DNA of 64,000 nt from Gloeobacter violaceus PCC 7421 (GTDB taxonomy: Bacteria > Cyanobacteriota > Cyanobacteriia > Gloeobacterales > Gloeobacteraceae). The translations under genes were made by a program, and so were the position numbers. This document shows, piece after piece, positions 60,337-64,000 of the stretch. Where the stretch lies: contig NC_005125.1 in the NCBI RefSeq assembly GCF_000011385.1, forward strand, positions 3,658,001-3,722,000, read 5' to 3'. The first letter of the stretch is position 1. Each line of letters begins with the position of its first letter. The notes under the pieces are model-generated. The model saw only the letters and a program-made list of their open reading frames with translations, did not search any database and was not told the origin of the DNA.

Positions 60337-61091
60337 CGACCGGCAAAGGGAACTGCCACCGGCAAAGCCGGCAACCGGTTGGGAAAGTCGTCGCCGCCCT
60401 CGCGCAACTGCAGCGGCCCCGGCCCCCTGACCAGTTCGGCAAGCACCGCCCCGGTGCGCGAACCCATGGGCAGGGGCCTCAGGCCCAACAGCCGCAACAG
60501 TTGGCGGCTCAGCCAGGGATCGGGCGGTTTGTCGGTGGCGCCGCCCGTGCCGGTGGTGAGCAAAAACAGCCCCCCCGGTACCAGCACCCGCGCCACCTCC
60601 GCGAAGTAGGCGCGCAGCGATGCTTCCGGCAGGTGCTGCACCAGATCGACGGCGATGGCGTGGGTAAAACTGCCGTCCGGCCAGGGCAGCCGGTTGCCGT
60701 TCACCGGCGTGAAGGTGCAATTTGCCGCCTCCCCGAGCTGCAGGCAGGCCTGAGCAAGCATGCAGTCCGAGACGTCCGCCAGAGCCATACCGGCCGTGGC
60801 ACCCTGCAAATAGCGGGCAACGCGGCCAACGCCGCAGCCGAGGTCAAGCAGCCGACTATCCGGACCCAACGCCAGTTTGCGGCGCAAGAAACCGGCGATG
60901 CGTTCGCCGTTGCGCTCGAACTGCTCGGCGAAGCCGCCACAGTAAAAATCACAACTGACCAGCGCGTTATGGCGGCAATTTGCATCCCACAACTGGGCCA
61001 TGCGCTCGAACTGGGCCGCCTCGCCCACGACGGCATCGATGGCGCAGATCGGATCGTCAGAACCGCCCAGGTTCCAGGGTGCTTGCAGCAT
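60273..61091 (-). CDS. Class I SAM-dependent methyltransferase
   Basis: A 272-aa enzyme. Motif I is RLLDLGCGVGRVARYLQG, then ADVSDCMLAQACLQLG, ITHAIAVDLVQHLPEASL-type SFTHAIAVDLVQHLPEAS and ARVLVPGGLFLLTTG. The N-terminal part (FERMAQLWDANCRHNALVS) is an added helical region. Between two sulfotransferases, it may decorate the same polymer. Substrate unknown. Confidence 0.88.
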   Translation of the reverse strand: MLQAPWNLGGSDDPICAIDAVVGEAAQFERMAQLWDANCRHNALVSCDFYCGGFAEQFERNGERIAGFLRRKLALGPDSRLLDLGCGVGRVARYLQGATAGMALADVSDCMLAQACLQLGEAANCTFTPVNGNRLPWPDGSFTHAIAVDLVQHLPEASLRAYFAEVARVLVPGGLFLLTTGTGGATDKPPDPWLSRQLLRLLGLRPLPMGSRTGAVLAELVRGPGPLQLREGGDDFPNRLPALPVAVPFAGRYLLFSKPSTARLTVERTVPS

Positions 61092-61200
61092 GGACCCCCC
61101 CCCACTCGACGCAACGGAAGTTTACATAGAACGCTTTCACTGTAATGGCCGGCGGCGGGTTTGGCACACCCCCAGGGAAAGGTGCGGCCCGGGCCGCTTC

Positions 61201-62115
61201 TTAAGGCCTGTAGACCAGCCGCTCCACACCGAGCAGGGCGACCCAGGCCCGGCTCAGCAAAAAAGCCCGCAACCGGCTGGCCCGCGAACGGTGATGGTAG
61301 TTTTTGTAGACGGTGCGACCGTACCAGCGATTGAGAAATTTGTATTGGTTGAGCTGTCTTTCGAAGCGGCCGGCTCGCAGCGTGCGCAGTTGTTGTTCGT
61401 ACAGAAAAAGGGCGTGGTCGTACAGTTCGAGATCGTACCGGTTTCGGTTGCGGATTTTGGTTTTGATCGGTTCGGGCACCTGCGGGGTACGCGGTCGATT
61501 CTTTGTTGTGTTTTCCCGCACATAGAGCGGTAACTTCCAGCCAAAATGTGAACGCATCAATAGCAGCGATTCGTCGAAGTGCTCCAGGAAGCCAACGACT
61601 TTGAAGTGTTTTTTCAGGTTGTCCTTGGCGCTCGTCAAGGTCTGCTCGGTGCAGGCCCAGTTGCCGTCCTGGGCATCGGGGGGGCGGCTGCACAGACAGC
61701 GCACCTGATAGTTGTCCGTGCCGTCCGACAGGTTGCTGTTCAGATAATCCTCCAGGCTCATCCGCTCACGGACGATCCGCTCGTGAAAAATGTGCTCGGG
61801 AGTGTGCAGGATGAAGTAAAAATCCGAGATCACCCGCTCGATCGGATCGCGCAGCATGGTGACGTAGGTGCACGGAACATTCAGCAGTTCGTGCACACCC
61901 AAACCCATCGTAAAATGGCCCGAAATCAGCTTGTAATGGCGATTGCCGTTGAGCAGTTGGCGGGCGCGCTGCGCCCCTTCCCCATCGTTGACGGCGGCCA
62001 GGTCCAGGCGAAGACTATGTTCCTGACCGTACTGGTCGAGCAACACACTTTCGAGCGTCGTCCCACCGGTTTTGGGGATATGTAGAAAAACCAGGGAGTG
62101 TTCAGGCCGGGACAT
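61201..62115 (-). CDS. Sulfotransferase family protein (paralogue)
   Basis: A 304-aa PAPS-dependent sulfotransferase with the same blocks as the 334-aa paralogue: FLHIPKTGGTTLESVL, MLRDPIERVISDFYF, RERMSLEDYLNSNL, RCLCSRPPDAQDGNW and FLEHFDESLLLMRSHFGW. The C-terminal 60 residues are basic (YKNYHHRSRASRLRAFLL). The pair arose by duplication; they face each other around the methyltransferase. Acceptor unknown. Confidence 0.88.
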   Translation of the reverse strand: MSRPEHSLVFLHIPKTGGTTLESVLLDQYGQEHSLRLDLAAVNDGEGAQRARQLLNGNRHYKLISGHFTMGLGVHELLNVPCTYVTMLRDPIERVISDFYFILHTPEHIFHERIVRERMSLEDYLNSNLSDGTDNYQVRCLCSRPPDAQDGNWACTEQTLTSAKDNLKKHFKVVGFLEHFDESLLLMRSHFGWKLPLYVRENTTKNRPRTPQVPEPIKTKIRNRNRYDLELYDHALFLYEQQLRTLRAGRFERQLNQYKFLNRWYGRTVYKNYHHRSRASRLRAFLLSRAWVALLGVERLVYRP

Positions 62116-62255
62116 ACTCTTTACGCCTTATCGAACTGATGATCCGAAGATCAGTTTAGGATAGTGTCTGACAATTCGCCATCCCCGATCGAGTGGAACC
62201 GCTGCCGGAGTGTATAGTGTCCGAAGTTTATGGCCGTGTCCAGGGCGAGGTTCGG

Positions 62256-63581
62256 GTGCACAGATGGCGATGGCTGGGGGGTCTGGCGGCGGGGATGGGC
62301 CTTGCTGTGGCGGTCGGGGCGGCGGAGCCTGCGGCCGAAGCAGTGGTCGCGGTGCGGGCCGGTGCGCTGGTGGATACGGTGGCAGGCCGGGTGCTGAGCG
62401 ATCAGATCATCCTCATCGAGGGCGAGCGCGTGCGGGCGGTGGGGCCGAGCGGGACGGTGAGTATCCCGGCTGGAGCCCAGAGGATTGACCTCGGCCGCGC
62501 CACGGTGCTGCCGGGGCTAATCGAAGCGCACGCGCATCTGACGAGCGACCCGTTTCGGGCCGGCTACCAGGGGCTTGGGGTCTCGGCGATTCGCGAGGCG
62601 CTCTACGGGGCGAAGGCGGCGCGCGACACGCTGGAGGCGGGTTTCACCACTGTGCGCAACGTCGGTGCGGGGGCTTACGGCGATGTCGCCCTGCGCGACG
62701 CCATCAACGACGGGGACATTCCGGGGCCGCGCCTGCTGGTTTCAGGTCCGGCCTTGGGCATCAAAGGCGGCCACTGCGACAACAATTTGCTCGCCCCCGA
62801 TTTCAACTACACCGCCGAGGGGGTGGCCGACGGCCCCTGGGCGGCCCGCGCCAAAGTGCGCGAGGTGGTCAAGTACGGGGCGGATGTGATCAAGCTCTGC
62901 GCCACCGGTGGGGTGCTCTCCAAGAACACCGACCCGGGCGTGCAGCAGTACACCTTCGAGGAGATGCAGGCCATCGTCGAAGAAGCCCACAAATTGGGCC
63001 GCAAAGTCGCCGCCCACGCCCACGGCGCCGAGGGTATCAAGCAGGCTATCCGGGCAGGCGTCGATTCGATCGAGCACGCGAGCCTGATCGATGCGGAGGG
63101 CATGCGCCTGGCCCGCCAAAAAGGCACCGCCCTGGTCATGGATATTTATGTCGACGAATTTATTCTTGCCGAAGGCGAGCGGGCGGGCATCCTGCCCGAG
63201 TCGCTCGAAAAGGAGCGCAAAGTCGGTCAACTGCAGCGCGACAACTTCCGGCGCGCCCTCGCCGCGGGCGACCGCATCGTCTTTGGCACCGACGCCGGGG
63301 TCTATCCCCACGGCACCAACGCCAAACAGTTCGCCTACATGGTCCAGTACGGCATGACGCCGATGCAGGCGATCCAGGCGGCCACGGTGAACGCCGCCGA
63401 GTTGTTGGGCTGGCAGGACAAAGTCGGCTCGCTCACCCCGGGCAAGTACGCCGATCTGATCGCCGTGGAGGCCGATCCGCTCAAGGACGTGAGCGCCCTC
63501 ACCCGGGTCAGTTTTGTAATGAAGGGCGGCCGGGTCGTCAAATCCGCCGCGCCGTCCGCGACGGTCGGGCAGGCGCGCTGA
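62256..63581 (+). CDS. Secreted amidohydrolase (imidazolonepropionase/prolidase-like)
   Basis: A 441-aa zinc hydrolase with a signal peptide (RWLGGLAAGMGLAVAVGAAE). The metal motif is VLPGLIEAHAHLTSD (HxH), with the bridging Lys in GADVIKLCATGGV, further His in VAAHAHGAEGIKQA and SIEHASLID, and Asp in IVFGTDAGVYPHGTN. It resembles Sgx-type Xaa-Arg dipeptidases. The GTG at 62256 has GCGAGG upstream and a TATAGT box at about 62213 fits it; the frame is open from 62193. Confidence 0.9.
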   Translation: MHRWRWLGGLAAGMGLAVAVGAAEPAAEAVVAVRAGALVDTVAGRVLSDQIILIEGERVRAVGPSGTVSIPAGAQRIDLGRATVLPGLIEAHAHLTSDPFRAGYQGLGVSAIREALYGAKAARDTLEAGFTTVRNVGAGAYGDVALRDAINDGDIPGPRLLVSGPALGIKGGHCDNNLLAPDFNYTAEGVADGPWAARAKVREVVKYGADVIKLCATGGVLSKNTDPGVQQYTFEEMQAIVEEAHKLGRKVAAHAHGAEGIKQAIRAGVDSIEHASLIDAEGMRLARQKGTALVMDIYVDEFILAEGERAGILPESLEKERKVGQLQRDNFRRALAAGDRIVFGTDAGVYPHGTNAKQFAYMVQYGMTPMQAIQAATVNAAELLGWQDKVGSLTPGKYADLIAVEADPLKDVSALTRVSFVMKGGRVVKSAAPSATVGQAR

Positions 63582-63591
63582 GGGTGGATTC

Positions 63592-64000
63592 GTGGATCTA
63601 TGCATCGAGAATCTGCGCACCGCAGCGGGCACCGGTGCGCTCGCGATTGCCGGGATGGAGGTAAGCGACCTCGGCGCGGTGCGCCGCCACCGGCTGCACA
63701 TAGATGGGGCCGGCTGCTGGCTGGTGCCGGGGCTCATCAACGCCCACGACCACCTGGGCCTCGATCTGTTGCCGCCCCTGGGCGAGCCGCCCTACCCCAA
63801 CAGCGCCGCCTGGGGCGAAGCCGTCTTCCGTCCGGATCGTTCTCCTCTGCGCGAGGTGCTGCGATTGCGCTACAGCGAGCGGCTCTGGTGGGGCGCCTAC
63901 CGCAACTTGCTGGCCGGGGTGACCACTGTGCAGCACCACGACCGCGGCCACTGGTGCTTGAGGTACCTGCCGGTGCGCGTCCCCCCCTATCGCTGGCAAC
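63592..64000 (+). CDS. Amidohydrolase family protein, 5' part only
   Basis: The first 136 codons of a gene cut by the window edge. From a GTG at 63592 with GAGGGT upstream it reads DLCIENLRTAAGTGALAI, GCWLVPGLINAHDHLGLDLL with the metal motif HDH, and NLLAGVTTVQHHDRG. It follows the secreted amidohydrolase by 10 bp, so the two form an operon. The first residues give no signal peptide, so it is probably cytosolic. Substrate unknown. Confidence 0.8.
   Translation, partial: MDLCIENLRTAAGTGALAIAGMEVSDLGAVRRHRLHIDGAGCWLVPGLINAHDHLGLDLLPPLGEPPYPNSAAWGEAVFRPDRSPLREVLRLRYSERLWWGAYRNLLAGVTTVQHHDRGHWCLRYLPVRVPPYRWQ

Noticed and set aside
1-64000. CRISPR arrays, rRNA genes, complete insertion sequences
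   Set aside because: No regularly spaced short repeats, rRNA sequence or transposase gene was seen anywhere in the window.

Overview
The window looks like chromosome of a high-GC cyanobacterium, most likely a Gloeobacter species. The evidence is a set of cyanobacterium-typical genes (a CRR6 homologue for NDH-1 assembly, an Ftn2/ARC6 division protein, DUF1997 and DUF3143 proteins, a SagB-like double nitroreductase) in a compact, GC-rich genome. The genus assignment is inference; no rRNA or photosystem gene is present to prove it.

Layout. 1-5500: an ABC-2 permease, VOC and GST enzymes, a sodium:solute symporter, then an AT-rich two-gene module (ADP-ribosyltransferase-like protein plus a small partner) followed by a decayed second copy of the symporter tail. 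5500-9510: two long proteins with solute-binding-like domains, one also carrying a von Willebrand A domain, plus a small Gly/Asp-rich protein. 9800-11250: a PadR-type repressor fused to four RCK_C (TrkA_C) ligand-binding domains, the most unusual gene seen. 11380-14441: an aldo/keto reductase, a broken GST fused end to end with a GNAT gene, and a Uma2-type nuclease. 14527-23121: a transketolase variant, RadC, small enzymes, a multicopper-oxidase remnant, an aminotransferase, a SagB-like double nitroreductase with a secreted partner, and an M23 peptidase. 23230-28483: an ABC exporter, a DUF1778/GNAT toxin-antitoxin pair and two methyltransferases.

28490-35200 holds envelope and division genes (LytR-CpsA-Psr protein, nucleotidyltransferase, Ftn2, Xaa-Pro aminopeptidase). 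35183-40936: an endosialidase-chaperone surface protein, an SDR, an esterase, dps with a small membrane-protein gene, and a basic amino acid decarboxylase. 41033-50448 is housekeeping: rimP-nusA behind an apparent attenuator, a two-gene cassette with a frameshift, murE, pyk, crr6, ebfC, recR. 50512-59126: RidA, a pentapeptide protein, NDH-2, ParDE, fabG, a Gly-Pro repeat secreted protein, a serine hydrolase, bioD-dcd, a CobO-like protein, and a J-domain protein with DUF3143. A tRNA-Leu(CAG) is followed by two sulfotransferase paralogues around a methyltransferase, then two amidohydrolases, the last cut by the window edge.

A 189-bp element occurs twice in opposite orientation (20028-20216 and 26320-26508), both times between convergent genes. 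Three toxin-antitoxin-like modules, several gene remnants and small genes of 33-72 codons mark local genome turnover within an otherwise ordinary chromosome. No CRISPR array, rRNA or complete insertion sequence was seen.
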